A model generated the notes under the pieces. It had not been told where the DNA came from, ran no database searches, and saw only the letters and a list, made by a program, of their open reading frames with translations. From the NCBI GenBank assembly GCA_017447185.1, contig JAFSOC010000041.1:1-64000 (forward strand): a stretch of DNA of 64,000 bases, in the 5' to 3' direction. Of this stretch, positions 7,628-16,181 are shown one piece after another. Source of the stretch: Clostridia bacterium. GTDB taxonomy: Bacteria > Bacillota > Clostridia > Christensenellales > Aristaeellaceae. How positions within the stretch are numbered: the first letter of the stretch is position 1; each line of letters begins with the position of its first letter. Both the position numbers and the translations under genes were made by a program.

Positions 7628-10600
7628 ATGGACAGACAGGACAATGGATACCAGCCCCAGGGACGCCGTTCGGCTTCCCGGGCCACAAAGCTCCGGCGCA
7701 GGAAGCAGCGGATGAACCTGCTGTTGCTGGCAGGCGCCATCGCGGCCATTCTCTGGCTGGTGTTTGTGCTGCCGGTATGGCTGGGCATGCCGTCTCCGTT
7801 CACGGAGCTGAGCCGTGCCGCGAAGACCATCGGCACCGACTCCGGCAATGTGGAAAGCGAACACGCGCTGTCCACCGGATACGAGGGACTCAAGATCAGC
7901 GAGATCATGAGTTCCAACCAATCTTCCGTCACGGACGAGACCGGCGGATATCCGGACTGGATCGAGATCTGGAACGATTCCAACCATGAAGTGAACCTGA
8001 AGGGCCTGGGCCTGAGCGACGACGGAACCAGCGTCAAATTCCTGTTCCCGGCGGTTACGCTGGAAGCGCAGGGCCGCGTGGTCGTCTTCTGCGACAACAG
8101 GAACCAGGCTGTCACCAATATGCCTTTCCATGCAAAATTCAAGTTGAGCAGTCTGGGCGAGACGGTCTACCTGTATGACCCGAACGCCTACCTGATTGAC
8201 AGCTGCAAATATCCGATCATGGCCAGCGACGACAGCTGGTCCCTGACGGCGGACGGATTCAAGAGCGTCACCTGGTTCAGCCCATGGTTCGAGAACACCG
8301 AGGAAGGCCACCGGAAGTACCGGGAAAGCATCACCGTATCGGACGGCTCCGTGCTGATCAACGAGGTGATGGCGGATCCGCTGACCGGCCTCCGGGACGA
8401 CGAGGATGAGCTGGTGGACTGGATTGAGCTGTACAATACGACGGACCGGGATATCCAGCTGAACATGTACGCCCTGAGCGACAATGAAAAACGGCCGCTG
8501 AAATGGCGGTTCCCGGACGGCGCGGTGATCCCGGCGCACGGATACTACCTGGTGATGTGCAGCGGGAAAGACCGGGCGGATACGAAGATGAACGGTGTGT
8601 ATCACACCAACTTCCGCATCAGCGCGGAGAACGAGACGATCATCCTGTGCGACAGCCAGGGCCACGTGATGGACCGCGTGATGATCGACAACCTGCCGCA
8701 GGATTGCAGCTGGGGCCGGAATGAGAACAACCAGATGCAGGTTTTCCAGACGCCGACGCCGACGCTGCCGAACAATGTGAGCGGATTCAACCAGATGGAC
8801 ATGAACCTGCGCGCCATGAACAAAACCGGCGTATGGATCAGCGAGGTCATGGCCAGCAACCATTCCGTGGACACCTACAACGGCGCCGCGCGGACGGACT
8901 GGATTGAACTATACAACTCCACTACAGCGACGGTGGACCTTTCCGGCTGGGGCCTGAGCGACAACCTCAGCCGTGGGCGTAAATGGCAGTTCCCGCAGGG
9001 GACGACCATCGGCCCGGGAGAATACAAGGTGATCCTGTGCGACAAGGATACCGCAAAGAATTCCGCCGCGCAGCCGCACACGAATTTCAAGATCAGCCGG
9101 CTGCAACAGGAAATCATTACCCTGACGGATCCGACGGGACGCGTGCTGGACAAGGTGATCCTCCCGGAACTGAAGACAGACGTATCCTACGGCCGGACCC
9201 TCGGAATGGGCGGGCTTTTTTATTATGATTCGCCGACACCATTCAAGCAGAACGGAACCGGATTCACCGGATATGCGGAAAAACCGCAGTTCAGCATCGC
9301 ACCGGGGCAGTATTCCTCCTCGCAGTATGTAGAGATCTCCATTCCGGAAGGAACGCAGGTTTTCTACACCGTGGACGGATCCACCCCGACCCAGAGCAGC
9401 ACCGCCTACAACGGCGAGCGGCTGGAGCTGAACTTCACCACAGTGATCCGGGCACGGGCCTTCGGCACCGGGCTGATGAAGCCCAGCGACACGATCACGG
9501 GAACCTACTTCATCAACGCGTTCCACGCTCTGCCGCTGGTGTCCATCGTGACGGACCCGAAGAACCTGTGGGACAAGGACTACGGTATGCTGACCATCGG
9601 CGACAACGCGATCCGCGAAGCCGGCAAGCTGCCCTTCAAGAACACGGTGTACCGGAAGGTCAAGGACCAGGGCATCAAGTATGAATGCTCGATCGAAATC
9701 TATGACGACGCCGGGGAGCTGCTGATGAGCCAGAACGGCGAGGTGGGCCTGATGGGCGACTTCTCGCTGGATATGCCGCAGAAGAGCTTCAAGTTCCGGG
9801 CGAGGAGCCTGTACGGCAGCAAGACCTTTAACGCGAAGCTGTTCCCGGACCGCGACTACACGGAATACAAGGGATTCGTGCTGCGCAACAGCGGCAACGA
9901 CTGCATGTGGACGCGGCTGCAGGACGGATTCCAGCAGCACCTGATGGACCTGTGCAGGGACAAGCTGTCGGAGATCACGGACGCGTGGGTTGCGCACCAG
10001 GCATGGAAGCCCTACGCCGTCTACCTGAACGGCCAGTACTGGGGCCACATGAACCTTCGTGAACGCACGGATAAATACATGATCGCCCAGTTCGAAGGCA
10101 TGACCCTAGATGAAGCGGACCAGATTGACCTGCTGCAGGGCAGCGGCAGCGTCAAGAGCGGCAGCAACAAGGCATTCAAGGCGATGCTGAAGAAGATCAA
10201 GGCCGGGGAGCCCGCGAAGAACGCGGAGGACCTGCAATACATCCTGGACAACGTGGATGTGGACAACCTGTTCATGTACTTGGGCTTTGAAATGTTCTTC
10301 GGCAACAGCGATATCGGTAACACCCGCTTCTACAATACGAACCAGCCGGGAAGCAAGTGGAAATGGGTGCTGTACGACGTGGACTACGGCTTGTACAACT
10401 CCAAGTTCAACAGCCCCTGGAGCTACACGAAATCCACCGGTATGGGCCAGAAGAACATCAACAATACGATCTTCCTGAAGCTGCTGAGCGTGCCGGAATA
10501 CAAGGACCGGTACCTGACGATCTACGGAACGATCTTCAAGAAACTGACCACCGATTTCATGATCCAGACGCTGAACGACATGGTCAAGATCATCGAACCG

Positions 10601-10846
10601 GAAATGATGGTCCACTGGACCCGCTGGGGACAGGAAAACGACAAGATGGTTATCGCGGAAGTGCCGACTACGATCGACGGCGCCTACCGCTACTGGGAGA
10701 AGCGCGTGGAGCGCCTGCGGAACGTATGCCGGCTGCGGCCGACCCGCCTGTGGGAGTTCACCCAGGACGCCTTCAACCTGACCAACGCCGAAATGGAAAA
10801 ATACTTCGGGCCGAAGCCGGAAATGCCGCCGGACGCGATCCCGTAA
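7628..10846 (+). CDS. Membrane-anchored lamin-tail / CotH-kinase family protein
   Basis: This 1072-residue protein starts with a basic cytoplasmic tail and one membrane helix (about 37-60), placing the rest outside. Three lamin-tail-like modules start near residues 87, 241 and 401 (KISEIMSSNQ, LINEVMADPL, WISEVMASNH). A chitobiase-type Ig module follows at about 550-625 (QVFYTVDGSTPT). The CotH kinase domain runs from about 634 (LPLVSIVTDPKNLWD) and keeps NGQYWGHMNLRERTDKY and the metal-binding WVLYDVDYG. CotH in Bacillus is an atypical kinase that phosphorylates spore coat proteins; here the substrate is probably a surface protein. The ATG at 7628 follows AAGGAGGGAA. It heads an operon with DUF4956 and VTC genes, a recurrent association. 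Confidence 0.9.
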   Translation: MDRQDNGYQPQGRRSASRATKLRRRKQRMNLLLLAGAIAAILWLVFVLPVWLGMPSPFTELSRAAKTIGTDSGNVESEHALSTGYEGLKISEIMSSNQSSVTDETGGYPDWIEIWNDSNHEVNLKGLGLSDDGTSVKFLFPAVTLEAQGRVVVFCDNRNQAVTNMPFHAKFKLSSLGETVYLYDPNAYLIDSCKYPIMASDDSWSLTADGFKSVTWFSPWFENTEEGHRKYRESITVSDGSVLINEVMADPLTGLRDDEDELVDWIELYNTTDRDIQLNMYALSDNEKRPLKWRFPDGAVIPAHGYYLVMCSGKDRADTKMNGVYHTNFRISAENETIILCDSQGHVMDRVMIDNLPQDCSWGRNENNQMQVFQTPTPTLPNNVSGFNQMDMNLRAMNKTGVWISEVMASNHSVDTYNGAARTDWIELYNSTTATVDLSGWGLSDNLSRGRKWQFPQGTTIGPGEYKVILCDKDTAKNSAAQPHTNFKISRLQQEIITLTDPTGRVLDKVILPELKTDVSYGRTLGMGGLFYYDSPTPFKQNGTGFTGYAEKPQFSIAPGQYSSSQYVEISIPEGTQVFYTVDGSTPTQSSTAYNGERLELNFTTVIRARAFGTGLMKPSDTITGTYFINAFHALPLVSIVTDPKNLWDKDYGMLTIGDNAIREAGKLPFKNTVYRKVKDQGIKYECSIEIYDDAGELLMSQNGEVGLMGDFSLDMPQKSFKFRARSLYGSKTFNAKLFPDRDYTEYKGFVLRNSGNDCMWTRLQDGFQQHLMDLCRDKLSEITDAWVAHQAWKPYAVYLNGQYWGHMNLRERTDKYMIAQFEGMTLDEADQIDLLQGSGSVKSGSNKAFKAMLKKIKAGEPAKNAEDLQYILDNVDVDNLFMYLGFEMFFGNSDIGNTRFYNTNQPGSKWKWVLYDVDYGLYNSKFNSPWSYTKSTGMGQKNINNTIFLKLLSVPEYKDRYLTIYGTIFKKLTTDFMIQTLNDMVKIIEPEMMVHWTRWGQENDKMVIAEVPTTIDGAYRYWEKRVERLRNVCRLRPTRLWEFTQDAFNLTNAEMEKYFGPKPEMPPDAIP

Positions 10847-10892
10847 CAAAGAAACCGGTTATCCAGACGCACAAACATAGGAGGGAACCGAC

Positions 10893-11603
10893 ATGTTTAT
10901 CTCAACCGCACTCGCATCCGGAGCCAGCTCCCTGGTCAAGAACGACTCCAGCCTGAGCTCCTACTTCCTCAGCCAGTTTGAAAACCTGACGCCGTGGAAG
11001 ATCGTAATCGGCCTGGCCGCCGGCGCGCTGGTGGGCCTGATCATCGCCTTTGTGTACAAGCGCTGCTACCGCGGCGTGCTGTACAGCCCGACCTTCGCCA
11101 TGACGCTGATGATGCTGACGCTGATCACCACGCCGGTGGTTATGTGTATCAAGAGCGACATCGCCCTGAGTATGGGTATGGTCGGCGCACTGAGTATTGT
11201 GCGTTTCCGTACGGCCGTGAAGGATCCGATGGATACGGCCTACATGTTCTGGGCACTGACGATGGGCATATTGCTCGGCGCAGAGTTGTTTGTGCACGCC
11301 CTGGCCGTGGTGCTGGGTATCAGCATTATCCTGTTCGTGATGACGTTTGTGCGGTTCCGGAATCCGAACGCCTACCTGCTGGTGGTGCATTATGACGACT
11401 ATGCCGAGCAGGAGATCACCCAGCTGCTGCGCCGCACGGTGAAACAGCGGAAACTGCGCAGCAAGACCGTGACCCGCTCCGGAGCGGAAATGACCGTGGA
11501 AGTGCGGCTGGACAGCAAGCAGGACCTGGTGAGTGCCGTGCTGAACATCGAAGGTGTGCACGATGCCACGCTGGTATCCTGCCAGACGGAAGCGGGACAG
11601 TGA
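10893..11603 (+). CDS. DUF4956 family membrane protein
   Basis: This 236-residue protein has about four membrane helices in residues 30-155 and the DUF4956 hallmark LSIVRFRTAVKDP. A soluble tail of about 70 residues follows, of mixed alpha/beta character, ending LNIEGVHDATLVSC, which resembles an ACT-like regulatory fold. DUF4956 proteins have no assigned activity but are often encoded next to VTC polymerases and CotH kinases, as here. The ATG follows GGAGGGAACCGAC. The VTC gene starts 51 bases downstream. A role as membrane partner of the polymerase is an inference from context only. Confidence 0.88.
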   Translation: MFISTALASGASSLVKNDSSLSSYFLSQFENLTPWKIVIGLAAGALVGLIIAFVYKRCYRGVLYSPTFAMTLMMLTLITTPVVMCIKSDIALSMGMVGALSIVRFRTAVKDPMDTAYMFWALTMGILLGAELFVHALAVVLGISIILFVMTFVRFRNPNAYLLVVHYDDYAEQEITQLLRRTVKQRKLRSKTVTRSGAEMTVEVRLDSKQDLVSAVLNIEGVHDATLVSCQTEAGQ

Positions 11604-11653
11604 TTTGGTTTTTAGTTGTTAGTTTTTAGAAAATAAGGAAAGGGGGAACGCAG

Positions 11654-12367
11654 ATGAACATGAATACGCTGCCTTTGCGGCATGAACTGAAGTACTTCAT
11701 CAACGAGCGGCAGTATTTTGTTCTTTCCGGTATCCTGGACGCTGTGCTCTCCCGCGATCCCAACGGGGACGAATACAACGAATACCATATCCGGTCGCTG
11801 TACTTCGACACGATCTTCAACAACGCGCTGTACGACAAACTGAACGGCGTGCAGAACCGTGACAAGTACCGGATCCGGATTTACAACTTCAGCGACAAGG
11901 TGATCAAGCTGGAGTGCAAGACCAAGGTGGGTACGCTGATCTCCAAGCGGAGCCTGACGATTCCGAAACTGCTGTGCGAACAGCTGATGGCCGGCGACCC
12001 GGCCGGGCTGGAAACCACGCGCAGCGGCCTGCTGAACGATATGTACCGGGAGATGACCGTGAACCTGCTGCGGCCGGTGGTGCTGGTGGACTATGTGCGG
12101 GAAGCCTACCTGCATCCCGCGGAGGAAGTCCGCATCACCTTTGACAAGCAGCTGCGCAGCGGCCTGTACAGCAAGGAACTTTTTGATCCCTACGTACCGA
12201 CGATTCCGCCTTTCGATGACAACGTGATTATCCTGGAAGTCAAATACAACCACGCGCTGCCCACCTATATCCGGGACCTGCTGAGCGAATACTGCCAGGG
12301 GGCGCAGCCGAGCGCCATCAGCAAATACACCTGGTGCAGGCGCTTTGAGGGAATGGGAGAGGAATAA
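11654..12367 (+). CDS. VTC-domain polyphosphate polymerase family protein
   Basis: This 237-residue protein matches the VTC/CYTH-like tunnel fold: amino-terminal RHELKYFI, then IRSLYFDTIF, DKYRIRIYNF, KLECKTKVG, ISKRSLTI and LEVKYNHALP. The alternating basic and acidic residues are those that line the polyphosphate tunnel in yeast Vtc4, which makes polyphosphate from ATP. It has no membrane helix, so the DUF4956 neighbour may hold it at the membrane. Its ATG follows GGAAAGGGGG and the next gene starts 3 bases after its stop, so translation is probably coupled. The actual polymer product is unproven. Confidence 0.88.
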   Translation: MNMNTLPLRHELKYFINERQYFVLSGILDAVLSRDPNGDEYNEYHIRSLYFDTIFNNALYDKLNGVQNRDKYRIRIYNFSDKVIKLECKTKVGTLISKRSLTIPKLLCEQLMAGDPAGLETTRSGLLNDMYREMTVNLLRPVVLVDYVREAYLHPAEEVRITFDKQLRSGLYSKELFDPYVPTIPPFDDNVIILEVKYNHALPTYIRDLLSEYCQGAQPSAISKYTWCRRFEGMGEE

Positions 12368-12370
12368 GCC

Positions 12371-13528
12371 ATGACCGCAAAGCGGAGAACCACCGGAAAA
12401 CTTGCGGCAGCGGCGCTGGTCCTGCTGCTGGCGCTCTCATTCAGCGCGCAGGCGACGGCGGAGAAAGTGATTACGCTGACCTTTGCCGGAGACTGTGTGA
12501 TCGGAAGCGAAGAGCGGAACCACGCGCTGCCGGAATCCTTCGACAGCGCGGCAGAGAAAAACGGATACGATTATTTTTTTGCGAATTTCCGGGACCTGTT
12601 TGCGGCGGATGACTGCACGGTGGTGAACCTGCTGGGCGTGCTGGCCGACACAAACGACGGCGCGATGAAATCCCGGCCGGCCCGTTTCCGCGGGGCGGAG
12701 GAATACGTGAAGATCCTGCAGGCGGGATCGGTGGAAGCTGTTTCGCTGAGCAACAACCACACCAGGGACTATTCCCAGCGGGGACTGGAGAACACCCAGC
12801 ACGTGCTTACGGAAGCCGGGATCGGCTGGACCAGCGAACGGGATTTCTGGATTTTTGAAAAGGACGGAATCCGGATTGCCTTCGTTTCCATCGACTACGG
12901 CGCCTACCAGCGGAGCAGGGACAAGATCCGCTCTGCGCTGCAGACCCTGCGGGACAGCGGCGAAATCAACGCCACGGTGTACCTGATCCACGAAGGAAGG
13001 GAATACCTGCCTACCCACCAGCGGCGGCAGGAGGAATTTGGCGCATACGCGGTGCAGCAGGCCGGGGCGGACCTGGTGATCATGCACCAGGCGCATGTGC
13101 TGCAGGGAATCCGGATCCTGGAGAACCGGGGCATTTTCTATTCCCTGGGGAATTTCGTTTACGGCGGGGACACCACCGTACGGAAGGAAAAGAACGCGGA
13201 CACCAACCTGACCATGGTGGTGCAGGCACGGCTGTACTTCACGGAGGACGGCGCCTGCAAGGGAAGGCAGATTACCCTGTATCCGGCCTGGTCCAGCGGG
13301 ACGGATCCGGAGAACAATTACCAGCCCTGCCGCATGACCGCGAAAGAGGCGGGGGCCGTGCTTGCGGCCGTGCAGGCGGATACGGATTTCCAGCTGCCGG
13401 AAATCCGGACGGATGAAAAGGGATTTGCCTACGTGAAACTGGATTTCCAGGAAGAGGCATCCAAAGCATATTACCCGGAGGACGGACCGGAACCGCCGGC
13501 GCCGCAGCCGGGCCGGGACAGCAGATAA
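12371..13528 (+). CDS. Secreted CapA/PgsA-family metallophosphatase-like protein
   Basis: This 385-residue protein has a signal peptide (about 1-31, ending AQATA before EK). CapA-type motifs are LTFAGDCVIGSE at about 36, SLSNNHTRDYSQRG near 130, LIHEGREY near 203 and GADLVIMHQAHVLQGI near 233, with FYSLGNFVYGG after. The family has a calcineurin-like fold and was named from poly-gamma-glutamate capsule export. The usual HWG.EY is here HEGREY. No CapB or CapC gene is present, so capsule synthesis is not implied. Its start lies 3 bases after the VTC stop. The carboxy end is a proline-rich tail. Confidence 0.85.
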   Translation: MTAKRRTTGKLAAAALVLLLALSFSAQATAEKVITLTFAGDCVIGSEERNHALPESFDSAAEKNGYDYFFANFRDLFAADDCTVVNLLGVLADTNDGAMKSRPARFRGAEEYVKILQAGSVEAVSLSNNHTRDYSQRGLENTQHVLTEAGIGWTSERDFWIFEKDGIRIAFVSIDYGAYQRSRDKIRSALQTLRDSGEINATVYLIHEGREYLPTHQRRQEEFGAYAVQQAGADLVIMHQAHVLQGIRILENRGIFYSLGNFVYGGDTTVRKEKNADTNLTMVVQARLYFTEDGACKGRQITLYPAWSSGTDPENNYQPCRMTAKEAGAVLAAVQADTDFQLPEIRTDEKGFAYVKLDFQEEASKAYYPEDGPEPPAPQPGRDSR

Positions 13529-13557
13529 CCCCGTGAGGGAAATGGAGGAACAGAGAC

Positions 13558-15450
13558 ATGGAAGCATTGATTCCGAAATGGCACCGGGAGCTGGAACTGT
13601 TCAGCGCGATCAAACCGCTGCTGATTCTGGAAGGGAATATCACGGACCAGTACCGTTTTCCGGTGGACGGTTCCGTGCGACAGGACGAGATTATTTCGCT
13701 GAGCCGTTATCTGCAGGCGTATTTCTCGGACGAGGGATATGACCAGGTGATTTTCTACAGCAACCTGCTGGGCTTCGTAAGCCCGTTTGATCCGAGCATG
13801 CTGGAGCGCTACGCGGCATTGACCGGGTCGGAGATCAAGAACGGCGCGATCCCGGCGGAATTCAAGGGCAACGGCGCGGAGACAGCGCCTAATGTGATCC
13901 GCCGCGCCATGAGCCAGCAGCAGGCGGCCACCGTCACCGTGATGGAGATGGCGAGCCACTATATCACCACGCCCGAGCGCATGGACCAGCAGGATGTGAA
14001 CAGCTTCAATATCCTGATGCAGAGCGCCCTGAGCGCTTCCTGGGTGCGTACGGCCCACGGGAAGAAGCAGAACCTGCTGATCCTGCTGGTGAACAAGCTG
14101 AACGACCTGCCGGCATGGTTCTACCTGAACAATCCGGTATGCAAGATCCTGCAGCTGGAAGCGCCGGACCGGGAAGAGCGCAAGCGTATGATGACCGGGA
14201 CGAACTTCGCCTCCTTCTTCTCCGGCACGGTATACCGCCGCGACATGCCGTATTACACGGAGCATGAGGATGAGCTGGAACGGATTAAGGAGAAATTCGT
14301 CGGCCTGACGGAAGGCATGACCTTTACGGAACTGGACGAGATGCGCATGCTGTGCAAGCGGGAGGAAATGCCGATCCGCGACCTGTGCAAGGTGGTGGAC
14401 CTGTACAAGTACGGCATCAAGGAAAACCCCTGGAGCACGCTGAGCGTCAAGAGCCTGAAGACCGCGAAGACGGACTTCGAGAAGCGGATCAAGGGCCAGG
14501 ATACGGCGCTGGAGCGCACGCTGGACGTGGTCAAGCGCGCGGTTACCGGCATGAACGGCCTGAATTCCTCCTCCACGGGCAAACCGAAGGGCGTGCTGTT
14601 CTTCGCGGGCCCGACGGGTACCGGCAAGACCGAGACCGCCAAGGCGCTGGCGGAGAAACTCTTCGGCGATGAGAGTACCTGCATCCGGTTCGACATGAGC
14701 GAATACGGACAGAGCCACTCGGACCAGAAGCTGATGGGCGCACCTCCCGGATATGTGGGTTACGAAGCGGGCGGACAGCTGACAAACGCCGTGAAGAAGA
14801 ATCCCTTCTGTATCCTGTTATTTGATGAAATCGAGAAAGCCCATTCCACGATCCTGGACAAGTTCCTGCAGATCCTGGAAGATGGCCGGATGACGGACGG
14901 ACAGGGGAATACGGTGTATTTCTCCGAAACGATCATCATCTTCACCAGCAACCTGGGCATCTACGTGAAGGACGCCTTCGGAAACCGGGAACCGAACGTA
15001 ACCATGGACATGGAATACAGCGAAGTGCAGGCCCGGGTCCGTTCGGCGATCGAGGACTACTTCAAGCTGGAACTGGGCCGGCCGGAGATCCTGAACCGGA
15101 TTGGCGAGAATATTGTTGTCTTCGACTATATCCGCAAGGAAGCGGCAGACCTTATCCTGAAGAGCCAGGTCAACAAGATCACCGCCAAGCTGCGGGAGCA
15201 GAAGAACATCGAAATTTCCATCGAAGACTTTGCCTACAAGAGCCTGGAGGAAGCAGCGACCTTCGACCTGTCCAACGGCGGCCGGGGCATCGGCAACCAG
15301 GTGGAAAGCCTGGTCATCAACCCGCTGAGCCGGTGGCTGTTTGACCATGAGATCACGGAGAACGCGAAGATCGTGATTGAAGGATTCGAGACGGCGGCCA
15401 ATCCGCCGAGCATCCGCTGCCGCATTGAGGAAGGAGGGAAGGAGGCATGA
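13558..15450 (+). CDS. ClpB-like AAA+ ATPase with degenerate first AAA module
   Basis: This 630-residue protein has a carboxy-terminal AAA_2 module like ClpB D2: Walker A GPTGTGKT at about 350, Walker B LLFDEIEKAH at about 420, EDGRMTDGQGN, TSNLG and the arginine-finger region RPEILNRIGEN, then a ClpB D2-small-like end. Residues 1-270 look like a second AAA fold that has lost the P-loop: LLILEGNITDQY stands where a Walker A should be, and VTVMEMASHY where a Walker B is expected. The ClpB N domain and middle coiled coil are absent. A remodelling role for the operon's membrane proteins is inferred. Its stop overlaps the next gene's ATG by four bases (ATGA). Confidence 0.85.
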   Translation: MEALIPKWHRELELFSAIKPLLILEGNITDQYRFPVDGSVRQDEIISLSRYLQAYFSDEGYDQVIFYSNLLGFVSPFDPSMLERYAALTGSEIKNGAIPAEFKGNGAETAPNVIRRAMSQQQAATVTVMEMASHYITTPERMDQQDVNSFNILMQSALSASWVRTAHGKKQNLLILLVNKLNDLPAWFYLNNPVCKILQLEAPDREERKRMMTGTNFASFFSGTVYRRDMPYYTEHEDELERIKEKFVGLTEGMTFTELDEMRMLCKREEMPIRDLCKVVDLYKYGIKENPWSTLSVKSLKTAKTDFEKRIKGQDTALERTLDVVKRAVTGMNGLNSSSTGKPKGVLFFAGPTGTGKTETAKALAEKLFGDESTCIRFDMSEYGQSHSDQKLMGAPPGYVGYEAGGQLTNAVKKNPFCILLFDEIEKAHSTILDKFLQILEDGRMTDGQGNTVYFSETIIIFTSNLGIYVKDAFGNREPNVTMDMEYSEVQARVRSAIEDYFKLELGRPEILNRIGENIVVFDYIRKEAADLILKSQVNKITAKLREQKNIEISIEDFAYKSLEEAATFDLSNGGRGIGNQVESLVINPLSRWLFDHEITENAKIVIEGFETAANPPSIRCRIEEGGKEA

Positions 15451-16118
15451 GCGAAAACAACAATAACAACAATAACAATACCGGCCGTCCTTCCGAAACC
15501 GAAGAACTGCTGAAAAAGATGCGCGCCATCGCCTCGGACCTGTGGCGCGAGTCGCCGAACGTTTCGGCGGAACCGAAGCCGAAGGCGGAAAAACCGGCCC
15601 GCGTGGTGGTGAAACGCCCGGAAATCGGTATCGACAACCTGTGGATGACCGCGGATGAGACGATTGACTGGACGGATGCGCTGGCGCACGAATATCCTAC
15701 GGACGGGCTGACGAACCTGCGGCTGTGGGCGTTTTACCACAACCAGGCGGAGGCCGTGCTCGCCGGGGACACCAAGGCCTACGCGGAGGTGCTGAAAAAG
15801 GCGAACCCGCTGGGAGAACTGACCGCCTTCGCAGACGGAATCAGCATGCGGGCGCCCGGCGGAGACCGGGTGGAAGCCCAGTTTAAATGCAAAAAGGAAT
15901 ACCTGGACGCAGACGGGAAGAAATACCTGAGCGCCATGGGCGTGCGGATCGCCCGGGACCTGCTGGCCTGCCTGCCCGTGAGCGAAGTAGGCGTGAAGGC
16001 CGTACTGGAGGACAACACCGTCATGGAGGTTACCTATCGCCGCGAAGCGCTGCTGCACCGGAACTTCAGTTTCCTGGATCCGGTGAAGCTGACGGAGGAA
16101 TGTGGCGCGAAATACTGA
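15447..16118 (+). CDS. Conserved operon-end protein of unknown function, poly-Asn start
   Basis: I do not recognise this 223-residue soluble protein. It opens MSEN followed by seven more Asn encoded by mixed AAC/AAT codons, then a Lys/Pro/Glu-rich linker (about 45-60). The body (about 65-215) looks folded, with AFYHNQAEAVLAGD, a helical segment ARDLLACLPVSEVGVKA and a beta-rich end. There is no signal peptide or membrane helix. Its ATG overlaps the ATPase stop (ATGA) behind GGAAGGAGG, so it is translationally coupled and may be an adaptor or substrate for that ATPase. That is inference from position only. Confidence 0.75.
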   Translation: MSENNNNNNNNTGRPSETEELLKKMRAIASDLWRESPNVSAEPKPKAEKPARVVVKRPEIGIDNLWMTADETIDWTDALAHEYPTDGLTNLRLWAFYHNQAEAVLAGDTKAYAEVLKKANPLGELTAFADGISMRAPGGDRVEAQFKCKKEYLDADGKKYLSAMGVRIARDLLACLPVSEVGVKAVLEDNTVMEVTYRREALLHRNFSFLDPVKLTEECGAKY

Positions 16119-16133
16119 CCGGAAGCATAAAAG

Positions 16134-16163
16134 AACCGCCTGTCCCGATGGGGGCAGGCGGTT
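16134..16163. terminator. Bidirectional terminator between the CotH operon and the glycosidase gene
   Basis: AACCGCCTG (16134-16142) pairs with CAGGCGGTT (16155-16163), and the loop adds a CCC/GGG extension. TTTCTG follows on the plus strand and TTCTTTTAT on the minus strand. It sits between two converging genes. Confidence 0.85.
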
Positions 16164-16181
16164 TCTGTACCATTCTGCTTT

